Shown here: positions 1-9,696 of the stretch, piece after piece
How positions within the stretch are numbered: the first letter of the stretch is position 1
Layout of the letters: every line of letters starts with the position of its first letter
NCBI GenBank assembly: GCA_013003675.1
Contig: JABDIP010000018.1
Span: 1-13,124 of the forward strand
Direction: 5' to 3'
DNA: 13,124 nucleotides
From: Inquilinus sp.
GTDB lineage: Bacteria; Pseudomonadota; Alphaproteobacteria; DSM-16000; Inquilinaceae
Translations under genes and position numbers: made by a program
Notes under the pieces: model-generated
Told to the model about the DNA's origin: nothing
Seen by the model: only the letters and a program-made list of their open reading frames with translations
Databases searched by the model: none

Positions 1-1066
1 GGTCGATCCACAGATGGGCGGCGAGGCAGGCGCGGTCCTCCTGCGGGCGCAGCGAGCAGAGGCCGTTCGACAGCGCCTCGGGCAGCATCGGCACAACCCG
101 GTTAGGGAAATAGCAGCTATTGCCGCGCTTGAACGCCTCGCGGTCGAGGGGTGAGCCCGAGGTGACATAGGCGGCGACGTCGGCGATCGCCACCACCAGA
201 TGCCAGCCGCCGGCGTTGTTCGGGTCGCTGTCCGGTTCGGCCCAGACCGCATCGTCGAAGTCGCGGGCATCGGCGCCGTCGATGGTGACCAGCGGCAGCG
301 ACCGCAAATCGACCCGCTTGCCGAGCGACATCGGCCGCGCCGCCTCGGCTTGGCGTCGCGCCGGGGCCGGGAATTCGGTCGGCAGCCCGGCACCGTGGAT
401 CGAGATCAGGCTGATCGCGCGGGGATGCGCGGAGTCGCCCAATCGCTCGACGACGACGGTGCGCCGCCCGTGCCCGGGCTGCTGCTCGACGATCACCAGT
501 TCGCCGTCGGCGGCGCCGGCGCTATCGGCGGAGGCGATCGCGACGCTGTCCCGCCGCCGCTTGTCCGCCGGCTTTACCTCGCCGCCATCGCCCTTGCGTC
601 GGAAGACGCCGACGAAGCTGTCGGCGGTGGCGGTGCCCAGCTTGCGGATCGTGCTGCCGGCATAGCCGCCGTCGGGCTGCCGCTTCAGCCGGGCCAGCAC
701 CCGATCGCCCTTGCCCAGAGCCGGATGGCCGCGTCGCTCCGGCGCCATGAAGATGCGCGGCGGCGACCCGTCGCCCTCCCAGCGGGAAGGGCGGGCGATG
801 ACCTCGCCATCGGTGTCGACGCCCTCGACGATGACCACGGTCACTTCCGGCAGCGCGTCGGGGACCGTGACACGGCGGCCGCGGCCGCGCTCGACCAGCC
901 CGTCCTCCTGCAACTCCCTCAGCAGCGCCTTCAGCGCCACCCGGTTGGCACCGGTGATCTGGAAGGCGCGGGCAATCTCGCGCTTGCCGACCGGGGCCGG
1001 ATTCTCGCGGATGAACGCGGCGACCTGTTCCTTGGTGGGGAAGGGGCGCGGTTTGGCCTTGGCCAA
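1..1066 (-). CDS. rnr: Ribonuclease R, N-terminal 355 residues (3' end outside window)
   Basis: RNase R is a processive 3'-to-5' exoribonuclease that degrades structured RNA in the cytoplasm. Reading the minus strand from the TTG at 1066 gives a winged-helix-like N-terminus (residues about 8-58, including FPTKEQVAAFIRENP and GKREIARAF), a cold-shock-like region, and then the start of the RNB catalytic domain. The RNB motif TIDGADARDFDDAV sits at residues 261-274. Its four acidic residues D263, D269, D271 and D272 have the spacing of the metal-binding aspartates in the RNase II/R family. Further family signatures (IADVAAYV, YFPNRVVPMLPEALSNGLCSL) follow up to the left edge, where the gene is cut. 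The TTG start is chosen because it lies 5 bp after the topA stop, has GGGGAC/AGGGA purine stretches upstream, and no in-frame ATG exists before the conserved N-terminus. It is probably cotranscribed with topA. The family assignment is firm; the exact start is less so. Confidence 0.95.
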   Translation of the reverse strand, partial: MAKAKPRPFPTKEQVAAFIRENPAPVGKREIARAFQITGANRVALKALLRELQEDGLVERGRGRRVTVPDALPEVTVVIVEGVDTDGEVIARPSRWEGDGSPPRIFMAPERRGHPALGKGDRVLARLKRQPDGGYAGSTIRKLGTATADSFVGVFRRKGDGGEVKPADKRRRDSVAIASADSAGAADGELVIVEQQPGHGRRTVVVERLGDSAHPRAISLISIHGAGLPTEFPAPARRQAEAARPMSLGKRVDLRSLPLVTIDGADARDFDDAVWAEPDSDPNNAGGWHLVVAIADVAAYVTSGSPLDREAFKRGNSCYFPNRVVPMLPEALSNGLCSLRPQEDRACLAAHLWID

Positions 1067-1071
1067 CGTCC

Positions 1072-3789
<2,718 letters not shown>

Positions 3790-3855
3790 GGTGGCCTCGC
3801 TTGAGATGGGACCGAAGGGCTGAGGCCGCGCCGGTGGCTCGTCGACCGGACCGTC

Positions 3856-4986
3856 CTAGGGCCGGACCAGCGCGACGCGGTTGCCGGGATGGCGCTCGAT
3901 CCGGCCTGCCAGTTCCAATTCCAGCAGCACGCCGAACACCGTTGCCGGTGACAATTGGCAATCCCGCAGCACTTCGTCAACCGCCGTCGGTGTCGGCGAC
4001 AGGCATTCGACCACTTGGACATGCGCCGCCGGGCCGATCTCGACCGGCACCGGATCGGTCGATTCCGGCGCCTCCGCGAGGGCCGGCCGACGCACCGTGC
4101 CGGGGCTTCCGAGCAGTGGCGCCAGGCCCTCCAGAACCTCCGCCGCCGACTGCACCAGCACCGCCCCGCCACGGATCAGATCGTTGCAGCCCCGGGCGCG
4201 GGGATCGAGCGGCGAGCCGGGCACGCCGAACACCTCGCGGCCCTGCTCGGCGGCCAGCCGGGCGGTGATCAGCGAGCCCGATCGCGGCGCCGCCTCGACC
4301 ACCACGGTGGCCAGCGACAGGCCGGAGATGATCCGGTTGCGGCGTGGGAAATGGCGCGCCGTCGGCCGGGTGCCGGGCGGGCTCTCGGCCAGTAGCACGC
4401 CGTCTTCGGCGATCCGCGCGTGCAGTGCCTCGTTCTCCGGCGGGAAGGGCACGTCGATGCCGCCGGCCAGCACCGCCGCGGTGCCGCCGTCGAGGGCCCC
4501 TTTGTGGGCCGCCGCATCGATACCCCGGGCGAGGCCCGACACGATTGTCAGGCCGGCCTCGGTCAGCTCCCGTGCCAGCCGCTCGGCGATCCGCCGGCCG
4601 TTGCCCGAGGCGTTGCGGGCACCGACCAAGGCGACGCAGGGCCGCGACAAAACGTCGCCGCGCCCGGCCAGGGCCAGTACCGGCGGTCCGTCGTCGGTCG
4701 CCGCCAGCAGCTCCGGGTAGTCCGGCTCGGCCTGCGCCACCAGTCGCGCGCCGAGTCGCTCCAGCGCCGCCAGTTCGGCCTCCGCCTCGGCCGCCGGGGG
4801 CGGCACCAGCGCCCGGGCCCGGCCGACCTTGCGCGACAGCTCGGGCAGCGCATGGAGCGCCGCCCCGGCGCTGCCGAACCGTTGCAGCAATCCACGGAAG
4901 GTCACCGGCCCGACCTGCTCGGTCCGTGCCAGGCGCAGCCAGTCGAGCCGTTCGGCATCGCTCAGGGGACGGGTCGGACGCGCCAT
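3856..4986 (-). CDS. dprA: DNA-processing protein DprA (Smf)
   Basis: DprA binds incoming single-stranded DNA and loads RecA during transformation; it is also widespread in bacteria not known to be competent. With the ATG at 4986 the product is 376 residues. There is an N-terminal helical (SAM-like) segment (residues 8-50, LSDAERLDWLRLAR, VGPVTFRGLLQRFG). The Rossmann-like DprA core follows (about 117-290), with VALVGARNASGNG, IVSGLARGIDAAAHKGAL (148-165), FPRRNRIISGLS, EAAPRSGSLITARLA (231-245) and GVPGSPLDPRARGCNDLIR. The C-terminal winged helix occupies about 326-376 (LSPTPTAVDEVL...FGVLLELELAGRIERHPGN). An alternative in-frame TTG at 5022 would add 12 residues. Both starts have a good Shine-Dalgarno: GGAGG 8 bases before the ATG, GGGAGG 7 bases before the TTG. 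ATG is preferred because the conserved family sequence starts only after it. The gene lies 66 bp upstream of topA on the same strand. Confidence 0.96.
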   Translation of the reverse strand: MARPTRPLSDAERLDWLRLARTEQVGPVTFRGLLQRFGSAGAALHALPELSRKVGRARALVPPPAAEAEAELAALERLGARLVAQAEPDYPELLAATDDGPPVLALAGRGDVLSRPCVALVGARNASGNGRRIAERLARELTEAGLTIVSGLARGIDAAAHKGALDGGTAAVLAGGIDVPFPPENEALHARIAEDGVLLAESPPGTRPTARHFPRRNRIISGLSLATVVVEAAPRSGSLITARLAAEQGREVFGVPGSPLDPRARGCNDLIRGGAVLVQSAAEVLEGLAPLLGSPGTVRRPALAEAPESTDPVPVEIGPAAHVQVVECLSPTPTAVDEVLRDCQLSPATVFGVLLELELAGRIERHPGNRVALVRP

Positions 4987-5049
4987 TCCGCCAGCCTCCA
5001 CCGCCTGTACCGTCGCCGTCAACCGCTCGCCTCCCGTTCCAGTCGCCGA

Positions 5050-5070
5050 TGTTTTGTATGAAACAAAACA
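5050..5070. repeat. AT-rich perfect inverted repeat, possible operator upstream of dprA
   Basis: The half-sites TGTTTTGT (5050-5057) and ACAAAACA (5063-5070) are perfect reverse complements around a 5-base spacer. This 21-bp site is strikingly AT-rich for its surroundings. It lies in the plsY-dprA gap, 28 bp upstream of the possible TTG start and 64 bp upstream of the preferred ATG of dprA. The symmetry is typical of a dimeric repressor operator, but no regulator is encoded in the window, so the role is inference. It could instead simply supply the U-rich tract of the terminator-like hairpin beside it. Confidence 0.45.
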
Positions 5071-5091
5071 GGAACATCCTCATTGAGGATG
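5071..5091 (-). terminator. Terminator-like hairpin after plsY
   Basis: Read on the minus strand, CATCCTC - AAT - GAGGATG forms a perfect 7-bp stem with a 3-base loop (5091 to 5075), 20 bp past the plsY stop. It is followed by TTCCTGTTTTGTTTC, in which 10 of 15 bases are T. This is the layout of a weak intrinsic terminator that could separate pyrB-pyrC-plsY from dprA-topA-rnr. The stem is short and the T run is interrupted, so partial termination is more likely than a full stop. Confidence 0.45.
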
Positions 5092-5110
5092 CGGCGGAAA
5101 GCGGTCGCGG

Positions 5111-5758
5111 TCAAGCCTTCTTCGCGCCGATCCTCGGTTCCTCGCCCTTCAGCAGGCGGCGGATGTTCTGGTGGTGGCGGAGGATGACCAGGGCGGCGAT
5201 GAACAGGGCGAGTTCGGCGCGCTGGAGGTCGGACCAGTAGGTGCCGGCGACGGGGAATTGCGCCAGCGCCCAGGCGTAGACCGGGGACAGCGCCATCGCC
5301 ACCAGGGCCGATAGCGACGAATAGCGGAACAGGAGGGCGGTGGCGAGCCAGGTGAGGCAGGCGGCAAGGCCGACCGGCCAGGCGATCGCCAGCAGGGTGC
5401 CGAGCGCCGTCGCCACGCCCTTGCCGCCCTTGAATTTCAGCCAGACCGGAAAGGTGTGGCCGAGCATGGCGCCACCGCCGGCAAGCACGGCCATGTCGGG
5501 CCCGAAACGGGCGGCGATCAGCACCGCCGCCGCGCCCTTTCCGGTGTCGAGCAGGAGGGTGGCCAGTGCCAGCGGCTTGTTGCCGGTACGCAGCACGTTG
5601 GTGGCGCCGATATTGCCGGAGCCGACCTGGCGGATGTCGCCATAGCCGCCGAGCCGGGCCAGCACCAGGCCGAACGGGATCGACCCCAGCAGATAACCGA
5701 GCAGCGCCGCGGCGTAGAACGGCCAGGTGAAGGAGAGCGAGCCTAGGATATCGGGCAT
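5111..5758 (-). CDS. plsY: Glycerol-3-phosphate acyltransferase PlsY
   Basis: PlsY is an inner-membrane enzyme that transfers the acyl group from acyl-phosphate to glycerol-3-phosphate, making lysophosphatidic acid, the first step of phospholipid synthesis. The 215-residue product has the expected length and several hydrophobic segments (about 10-36, 63-85, 88-104, 118-145, 148-170, 183-195). The three cytoplasmic family motifs are all present: GSGNIGATN (46-54), HTFPVWLKFKGGKGVAT (101-117) and RHHQNIRRLLKGEEPRIG (194-211). The ATG at 5758 lies 8 bp after the stop of the dihydroorotase homologue. Its Shine-Dalgarno (ATAGG, 7 bases upstream) overlaps that stop codon, so translational coupling is likely. 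Its product feeds the pathway whose end product, cardiolipin, is made by the synthase encoded at 8245-9675. Confidence 0.97.
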   Translation of the reverse strand: MPDILGSLSFTWPFYAAALLGYLLGSIPFGLVLARLGGYGDIRQVGSGNIGATNVLRTGNKPLALATLLLDTGKGAAAVLIAARFGPDMAVLAGGGAMLGHTFPVWLKFKGGKGVATALGTLLAIAWPVGLAACLTWLATALLFRYSSLSALVAMALSPVYAWALAQFPVAGTYWSDLQRAELALFIAALVILRHHQNIRRLLKGEEPRIGAKKA

Positions 5759-5766
5759 GGTGCGGC

Positions 5767-7107
5767 CTATCCGGTTGGCATCGGGCCGGCGGGCTTCTCG
5801 ACCGGGACACAGCCTTCGGCGGAAAAGACGGTGCGGCCGTCGACCAGGGTGCGTAGGACGCGGCCGGCGATCGGGCGGCCGTCGAAGGGGCTGTTCTTCG
5901 ACTTGCCGTGGAAGCCGTCGACGGCGATGCGTCCGGGTGTGTCAAGATCGAACAGCACCAGATCGGCGGCGCCGCCGACGGCGAGGCGGCCGAGCGGCAG
6001 GCGTAGCAGTTCCGCCGGGCGCTGGGTCAGCCTGGCGAGCAGGTCGAGCAGGCCGATGCGGCCCTGATGATGGAGTTCCAGCGCCAGCGGCAGCAGCGTC
6101 TCCAACCCGACGATGCCCGGTTCGGCCTGGGCGAAGGGCTGGCGCTTGGCCTCCTGGTCGTGCGGCAGGTGGTCGCTGGCGATGACGTCGATGGTGCCGT
6201 CGGCCAGCCCGTCCACCACCGCCCGCCGGTCCGCCTCGTCGCGCAGCGGCGGCGACAGCTTGGCGAAGGTGCGATAGTCGCCGACATCGGCCTCGGTCAG
6301 CGCGAAATAGGGCGGGGCGGTGTCGCAGGAAACGGCGAGGCCTCGCCTTTTCGCCTGTCGCACCGCGTCGATCGCCGCTGCGGTCGAGATGTGGGCGACA
6401 TGGTAGCGCCCGCCGGTCAGCTCGAGCAGGCGCAAATCGCGCTCGACGATCATCACCTCGGCCTGGGCCGGGATGCCGACGAGGCCGAGCCTGGTTGCGG
6501 TCTCGCCGGCGTTCATCGCGCCGCCATCGGCGAGCCGCGGTTCCTCGGGATGCTGCACGACCAGCAGATCGAAGCCGGCGGCGTAGCTGAGCACCCGGTA
6601 CATGACCAGCGGGTCGCCGATCGCCCTGTTGCCGTCGGTGACGGCGACCGCGCCGGCCTCGGCCAGCAGCCCCATCTCGGTCATCGCCGTGCCCGCGGCC
6701 CCGCGCGTCGCGCAGCCATAGGGGAAGACCTTGACGCCGCGCGCCTTCCGCGCCCGGTGCACGACGAATTCCAGGACCGCGACGGTGTCGATCGGCGGGT
6801 CGGTGTTGGGCAGGTAGGCCAGCGCCGTCACCCCGCCGGCCGCCGCCGCGGCACCGGCGCTGGCAATGGTTTCACGGTGTTCGTGCCCCGGCTCGCCCGA
6901 GGTTGCTCGCATGTCGACCAGCCCCGGCGACAGACAGTGGCCGCCGCATTCGACAATTTCCGTGTCGCCGGGCAAGGCGCCGGCGGCGATCTCCGGCCCC
7001 AACGCGACGATCCGCCGGTCGCGGACCAAGAGTCCGCCCGGCGCGTCGAGCCCGGTCGCCGGGTCGAGCAGCCTTGCGTTGACGAAGGCGAGCGGGCGGC
7101 CGGTCAT
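5767..7107 (-). CDS. pyrC: Dihydroorotase homologue lacking the HxH metal motif (PyrX / PyrC' type)
   Basis: This 446-residue amidohydrolase-fold protein is encoded directly after pyrB, with a 4-bp ATGA overlap and GAGG 7 bases before the ATG. It clearly belongs to the class I dihydroorotase family: CLSPGLVDM at 58-66, EPGHEHRETI at 72-81, PNTDPPID at 100-107, VTDG at 156-159, YHVAHIST at 235-242, KLSPPLRDEADRR at 283-295, ASDHLPHD at 310-317, and KSKNSPFDG near the C-terminus. Active enzymes have D-x-H-x-H after PGLV, with the two His binding zinc. Here the sequence is D65-M-R67-A-T69, so both ligands are missing. H186, H239 and D312 remain. Such degenerate homologues, known as PyrC' or PyrX in pseudomonads and others, are non-catalytic partners needed for aspartate transcarbamoylase assembly. 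By inference the same holds here, and an active dihydroorotase should be encoded elsewhere. An open frame extends far upstream, but it overlaps pyrB and is not used. Confidence 0.93.
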   Translation of the reverse strand: MTGRPLAFVNARLLDPATGLDAPGGLLVRDRRIVALGPEIAAGALPGDTEIVECGGHCLSPGLVDMRATSGEPGHEHRETIASAGAAAAAGGVTALAYLPNTDPPIDTVAVLEFVVHRARKARGVKVFPYGCATRGAAGTAMTEMGLLAEAGAVAVTDGNRAIGDPLVMYRVLSYAAGFDLLVVQHPEEPRLADGGAMNAGETATRLGLVGIPAQAEVMIVERDLRLLELTGGRYHVAHISTAAAIDAVRQAKRRGLAVSCDTAPPYFALTEADVGDYRTFAKLSPPLRDEADRRAVVDGLADGTIDVIASDHLPHDQEAKRQPFAQAEPGIVGLETLLPLALELHHQGRIGLLDLLARLTQRPAELLRLPLGRLAVGGAADLVLFDLDTPGRIAVDGFHGKSKNSPFDGRPIAGRVLRTLVDGRTVFSAEGCVPVEKPAGPMPTG

Positions 7108-8060
7108 TCCGTCGCCTCGATCTTGGGCGTCAACAGGTCGAGGCAGGCCATGCGGACGGCGACGCCCAACTCGACCTGGTCGAGGATGACACTGCGGTCG
7201 ATGTCGTCGGCGACCGCCGAGTCGATCTCGACGCCGCGGTTCATCGGTCCCGGATGCATGATCAGCGCGCCCGGCTTGGCGACCGCCAGCTTTTCCGAGT
7301 CGAGTCCGTAGAAGCGGAAATACTCCCGCGTCGAGGGCACGTAGCTGCCCTGCATGCGTTCGAGTTGCAACCGCAGCATCATCACGATGTCGGCTTCGGC
7401 GAGGCCGCTCTTCATGTCGTGGTGGACTTCCACGCCGAGCCGCTCGATCGCCATCGGCAACAGGGTCGGCGGCGCCACCACCCGCACCGAGGCGCCCATG
7501 ATGTTCAGCAGGTGGATGTTCGAGCGGGCCACCCGGCTGTGCAGGATGTCGCCGCAGATTGCCACCACCAGCCCGTCGAGCCGGCCGCAACGGCGGCGGA
7601 TGGTCAGTGCGTCCAGCAGCGCCTGGGTCGGGTGCTCGTGGCTGCCGTCGCCGGCATTGATCACCGCCGCCTCGACCTTCTCCGACAACAGTTTGACCGC
7701 GCCCGATTCCGGATGGCGCACGACCAGCACATCGGGGTGCATGGCGTTCAGGGTCATCGCCGTGTCGATCAGCGTCTCGCCCTTCTTGATCGAACTACTG
7801 CCGACCGACATGTTGATGGTGTCGGCCCCGAGCCGCTTGCCGGCCAGCTCGAAAGACGTGCGGGTGCGGGTCGAGTTCTCGAAGAACAGGTTGATGACGG
7901 TGCGGCCGCGCAGCCGGGCGCTCTTCTTTTCCGGCTGCCGATTGACGTCGACATAGCCATCGGCGCGGTCGAGCAATACGGCGATTTCCGCCGGGTCGAG
8001 ATCCGCGATGGCGAGCAGGTGACGGCGGTCGAACGCCGGCGGGCGGGTAGGGCGATTCAT
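7104..8060 (-). CDS. pyrB: Aspartate carbamoyltransferase catalytic subunit
   Basis: PyrB condenses carbamoyl phosphate with L-aspartate to give N-carbamoyl-aspartate, the committed step of de novo pyrimidine synthesis. The 318-residue product has the standard motifs. FFENSTRTRTSFE (59-71) carries the STRTR carbamoyl-phosphate loop. SSSIKKGETL (88-97) carries the lysine loop. GDGSHEHPTQALLD (137-150) holds HPTQ. GDILHSRVARSN (170-181), MLRLQLER and MHPGPMNRGVEI (268-279) follow. No regulatory pyrI is present, and the following gene is a dihydroorotase homologue, as in the PyrB-PyrX type of ATCase. The ATG at 8060 is the only start that keeps the conserved N-terminus. No Shine-Dalgarno is visible before it, and a plausible promoter -10 box lies only 10 bp upstream, so the mRNA may be leaderless. 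Confidence 0.98.
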   Translation of the reverse strand: MNRPTRPPAFDRRHLLAIADLDPAEIAVLLDRADGYVDVNRQPEKKSARLRGRTVINLFFENSTRTRTSFELAGKRLGADTINMSVGSSSIKKGETLIDTAMTLNAMHPDVLVVRHPESGAVKLLSEKVEAAVINAGDGSHEHPTQALLDALTIRRRCGRLDGLVVAICGDILHSRVARSNIHLLNIMGASVRVVAPPTLLPMAIERLGVEVHHDMKSGLAEADIVMMLRLQLERMQGSYVPSTREYFRFYGLDSEKLAVAKPGALIMHPGPMNRGVEIDSAVADDIDRSVILDQVELGVAVRMACLDLLTPKIEATE

Positions 8061-8069
8061 TAGCGCGGG

Positions 8070-8098
8070 ACTATAGGCGGCCCGTGTCGCGGGACCAA
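8070..8098 (-). promoter_or_regulatory. Candidate sigma-70 promoter for pyrB operon
   Basis: On the minus strand TTGGTC (8098-8093) and TATAGT (8075-8070) are separated by exactly 17 bases. The -10 matches the consensus at 5 of 6 positions; the -35 keeps only the TTG. The predicted start of transcription is around 8063, about 3 bases before the pyrB ATG. The spacer contains a small dyad (CCCG-CGACA-CGGG) that could be a regulator site. It is the best-scoring arrangement by eye in this gap, but it has not been tested. Confidence 0.5.
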
Positions 8099-8129
8099 TA
8101 ACGGATAGGGGTCGATAGCCGAAACGGGC

Positions 8130-8159
8130 TTGGCGGCGGTGGGCCCGGCGGGCGATAAC
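8130..8159 (+). promoter_or_regulatory. Possible promoter for cardiolipin synthase gene
   Basis: TTGGCG (8130-8135) and GATAAC (8154-8159) are spaced by 18 bases on the plus strand. The -10 shares 4 of 6 bases with TATAAT. It would start transcription near 8166, leaving a leader of about 80 bases that contains the hairpin at 8187-8210. The match is modest, so this is a weak call made mainly because the gene must have a promoter in this divergent gap. Confidence 0.3.
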
Positions 8160-8186
8160 CTTGTGGCAAGGGCCGGCCGGCGATTA

Positions 8187-8210
8187 TCGGTCGGACGCTC
8201 TCCCGACCGA
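8187..8210 (+). repeat. 8-bp perfect hairpin in leader of cardiolipin synthase gene
   Basis: TCGGTCGG (8187-8194) pairs perfectly with CCGACCGA (8203-8210) around an 8-base loop. It lies 34 bp upstream of the ATG at 8245. No T run follows, so it is not an intrinsic terminator. It may be an mRNA structure or a dyad protein site. In a GC-rich genome such a dyad can also arise by chance. Confidence 0.4.
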
Positions 8211-8244
8211 CCGCTGGACCGAAAGCCGCACCGCGCGATCCGAC

Positions 8245-9675
8245 ATGGACGAACCGCCGATCGAAACCCTGTCCATCCTGCTCGGCCTCGTCGTGCTGGC
8301 GCTGGCCCTCGGCATGTCGGTGCATGTGCTGCTGCGCAAACCCGACGAGCGGGCGGCGGTGGCGTGGATCGGCCTGATCTGGCTGTCGCCGGTACTGGGC
8401 TCGGTTCTCTATGTGCTGCTCGGCATCAACCGCATCCGGCGCCGGGCGCGCAAGCTGCGCAGCCCGCGGCAACCGGTCGCGGCGGAGGCGGGCCGGGTTT
8501 CGGCGGCGCTGCCGCCGGCGGCCGATGGCTTGGCCATGCTGGCCAAGATAGTCGACCGGTTCGCAGACGGGCCGCTGCTCGACGGCAACCGGGTGACACC
8601 GTTGATCGACGGCGACGCCGCCTATCCGGAGATGATCGGCGCGATCGACGGCGCCGAGCGCAGCGTCGCCCTCAGCAGCTACATCTTTAGTCACGATCCG
8701 ACCGGGTTGCGCTTTGTCGATGCGCTGGAGCGGGCCTGCAAGCGCGGCGTGGCGGTGCGTGTCCTGGTCGACGGGATCGGCGCGCTCTACTCGCTGCGGC
8801 CGATTCGCACCGAGTTGCGGCGGCGCGGCATCCCCTCGGCGCGGTTCCTGTTCTCTCTGGTGCCGTGGCGGGTGTCGTTCCTCAACCTGCGCAACCATCG
8901 CAAGCTGCTGGTCGTCGACGGCCAGGTCGGATTCACCGGCGGCATGAATATCCGCCGCCACCACGTCGTTGGCGAGGCCACCCGGACGCCGGTCAGGGAC
9001 ATCCACTTCCGTGTCGAGGGGCCGGTGGTGGCGCAGATGATGGAGGTGTTCGCCGAGGATTGGTGGTTCACCACCCGCGAGGATCTGGGAGGCGAGGCCT
9101 GGTTTCCGCCGATTGCTTCGGCGGGTCCGGTGGTTTCCCGCGGCATCGCCGCCGGCCCGCACGAAGAGCAGCAGAAGATGCTCTGGACGCTGTTCGGCGC
9201 CGTCGCCGAGGCGCGCCGCTCCGTCCGCATCGTCACGCCGTATTTCCTGCCCGACGAGGCGTTGATGACGGCGCTCCGCCTGGCGGCGATGGGCGGGGTC
9301 GAGATCGACATCGTCCTGCCGGAGAAGAACAACCTGCCGCTGGTCGCCTGGGCGGCCGCGGTCCGGCTCGATCCGCTGCTTGCCGCCGGCTGCCGGTTGT
9401 GGCTGTCGCCGCCGCCTTTCGACCACGCCAAGCTGATGGTCGTCGATGGCGTGTGGTCGCTGTTCGGCTCGTCGAACTGGGATCCGCGCAGCCTGCGGCT
9501 CAATTTCGAGTTCAACGTCGAAGCCTACGATGCCGACCTCGCCGGGCGGTTGGAGGCGATCGTTGCCGAGCGCATCGCCGCCGCCCGGCCGCTCACCCTG
9601 GAGACGCTGAACGCCCGCAGTCTCCCGGTCGCCCTGCGCGACGGCGTCGCCCGGCTGTTGACGCCCTATCTGTGA
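8245..9675 (+). CDS. cls: Cardiolipin synthase (phospholipase D superfamily)
   Basis: Cls joins two phosphatidylglycerol molecules to form cardiolipin and glycerol at the inner membrane. The 476-residue product starts with two hydrophobic segments (residues about 8-30 and 37-61, the latter ending in the typical LGINRIRRRA). Two PLD (HKD) motifs follow: H218-R-K220-LLVV-D225 with GFTGGMN downstream, and H394-A-K396-LMVV-D401 with LFGSSNWDPRSLRLNFEFN downstream. Also seen are the YIFSHDPTG and VRVLVDGIGALYS segments and the C-terminal LTPYL. Length and layout match the ClsA type. An in-frame TTG at 8161 would add 28 polar residues unlike the family, so the ATG at 8245 is preferred even though its Shine-Dalgarno is weak. 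It is divergent from pyrB and ends 21 bp from the stop of the convergent gene at 9697. ClsB/ClsC-type PLD proteins are alternatives, but the two N-terminal membrane spans favour the ClsA type. Confidence 0.94.
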   Translation: MDEPPIETLSILLGLVVLALALGMSVHVLLRKPDERAAVAWIGLIWLSPVLGSVLYVLLGINRIRRRARKLRSPRQPVAAEAGRVSAALPPAADGLAMLAKIVDRFADGPLLDGNRVTPLIDGDAAYPEMIGAIDGAERSVALSSYIFSHDPTGLRFVDALERACKRGVAVRVLVDGIGALYSLRPIRTELRRRGIPSARFLFSLVPWRVSFLNLRNHRKLLVVDGQVGFTGGMNIRRHHVVGEATRTPVRDIHFRVEGPVVAQMMEVFAEDWWFTTREDLGGEAWFPPIASAGPVVSRGIAAGPHEEQQKMLWTLFGAVAEARRSVRIVTPYFLPDEALMTALRLAAMGGVEIDIVLPEKNNLPLVAWAAAVRLDPLLAAGCRLWLSPPPFDHAKLMVVDGVWSLFGSSNWDPRSLRLNFEFNVEAYDADLAGRLEAIVAERIAAARPLTLETLNARSLPVALRDGVARLLTPYL

Positions 9676-9696
9676 GCGCCGCCGCGCTCCCCGCGG

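Noticed and set aside
3790..3855. GGTCCGG direct repeats around the dprA stop codon
   Set aside because: Two 7-base copies in GC-rich sequence are expected by chance and one lies in coding sequence.
7108..7590. Upstream extension of the dihydroorotase homologue frame
   Set aside because: The extra 161 residues overlap pyrB, are low-complexity Arg-rich, and the ATG in the ATGA overlap with a GAGG site is the obvious start.
8161..8244. Earlier TTG start for cls
   Set aside because: The added 28 polar residues do not fit the family, which begins near its first membrane span; no ribosome site precedes the TTG.
8071..9426. 451-codon minus-strand open frame opposite cls
   Set aside because: The plus strand encodes both HKD motifs of cardiolipin synthase. 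The antisense product is low-complexity Arg/Gln/Pro-rich.
9676..9696. CCGCG/CGCGG mini-dyad between cls and the convergent gene
   Set aside because: The 5-bp stem has no T run on either strand, so it is too weak to call a terminator.
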